This document shows positions 8,038 through 8,322 of a DNA stretch of 8,322 nucleotides, piece after piece. The notes beneath the pieces were generated by a model that was not told the DNA's origin, did not search any database, and saw only the letters and a list, made by a program, of their open reading frames with translations. Position numbers and translations under genes: made by a program. Location of the stretch: NCBI GenBank assembly GCA_948946035.1, contig CARBKU010000046.1, forward strand, positions 1 to 8,322, given 5' to 3'. Positions within the stretch are counted from its first letter, which is position 1. The number at the start of each line of letters is the position of its first letter. The stretch is from an uncultured Clostridia bacterium (GTDB lineage: Bacteria; Bacillota; Clostridia; TANB77; CAG-508).

Positions 8038-8097
8038 TCATTTTTATATGACTTTTTTATTACAATTACTTTGCTTTTTTTCATATACTACGGCTAC

Positions 8098-8322
8098 TTA
8101 TGCTTGGTTTATAAAATAAACTTTTTGTTTTTTTACTAAAACTTTTATTTTTTTATTTGGAGTTAGATATTTGTTCCCAATATTATTACCACATAACTTT
8201 ATAATATCTTCTATATGTATCTTTTCAATACCTTGTGCATTTCCTAAAAGCTCTGTTATAGTATATATCACAAGCCTAGATTTTATTACTTTTTCTTGTT
8301 TATTAAATAATTTTAAATCTAA
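8098..8322 (-). CDS. tilS: tRNA(Ile) lysidine synthetase, C-terminal part (5' end off the window)
   Basis: TilS uses ATP and lysine to turn C34 of the CAU-anticodon tRNA(Ile) into lysidine, so that it reads AUA; this is essential in most bacteria. Seen: 74 residues ending at TAA (8098-8100). KSRLVIYTITELLGNAQGIE, then IHIEDIIKLC, GNNIGNKYLTPNKKIKVLV and VYFI match the helical region after the PP-loop domain and the 'GK...LP...V' stretch of Bacillota TilS. The PP-loop SGGxDS motif is off the window. The protein ends directly after this region, so the extra C-terminal TilS_C domain of many homologues appears absent. It is upstream of ftsH on the same strand, a common Bacillota neighbourhood; no hpt gene lies between them. 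No clear terminator is seen in the 122-base gap, so readthrough into ftsH is possible. Confidence 0.8.
   Translation of the reverse strand, partial: LDLKLFNKQEKVIKSRLVIYTITELLGNAQGIEKIHIEDIIKLCGNNIGNKYLTPNKKIKVLVKKQKVYFINQA

Noticed and set aside
8041..8097. TATATGA/TCATATA arms after tilS as a terminator
   Set aside because: Only 7 A/T-rich pairs with a loop of about 29 bases and no good T run; too weak to call.

Overview
The window is very AT-rich, and every gene I can support lies on the minus strand, so the biological order runs from the right edge to the left edge. Low GC, strong GGAGG-type ribosome binding sites, a tilS-ftsH pair and cohesin/dockerin surface proteins point to a Bacillota genome, most likely a clostridial and possibly host-associated or gut lineage. 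That placement is inference from content.

Layout from right to left. (1) 8322-8098: the last 74 codons of tRNA(Ile) lysidine synthetase (tilS), cut by the window edge. (2) 8097-7976: a short gap holding a good sigma-A promoter and a strong RBS. (3) 7975-6164: a complete ftsH, starting at TTG. (4) 6163-5894: a 270-base gap with a hairpin that probably ends ftsH, a long imperfect inverted repeat of unknown role, and a strong extended -10 promoter flanked by two dyads. (5) 5893-4979: a secreted protein with a signal peptide, a cohesin-like domain, a linker module and a C-terminal type I dockerin. (6) 4944 to the left edge: a giant surface protein, at least about 1,650 residues, with an N-terminal membrane segment, a dockerin, four tandem Ig-like units in an A-B-A-B order, a GLUG-type beta-helix region and the following part of an M26 (ZmpA/ZmpB/ZmpC, IgA1-protease type) metallopeptidase. 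Its HExxH catalytic site would lie beyond the left edge.

The two left-hand genes are 34 bases apart and look like one operon driven from the promoter at 5950-5978. One product carries a cohesin plus a dockerin and the other a dockerin plus a protease, so they may assemble into a small non-cellulosomal surface complex. This is the most interesting system in the window. The big gene is interrupted at about 4672-4684 by an apparent one-base deletion inside the second half of its dockerin: the upstream frame stops at TAA and the body continues in another frame without its own start. Restoring one T rejoins them into a normal dockerin helix. The right half (tilS, ftsH) is ordinary housekeeping, and the left half is accessory surface biology.
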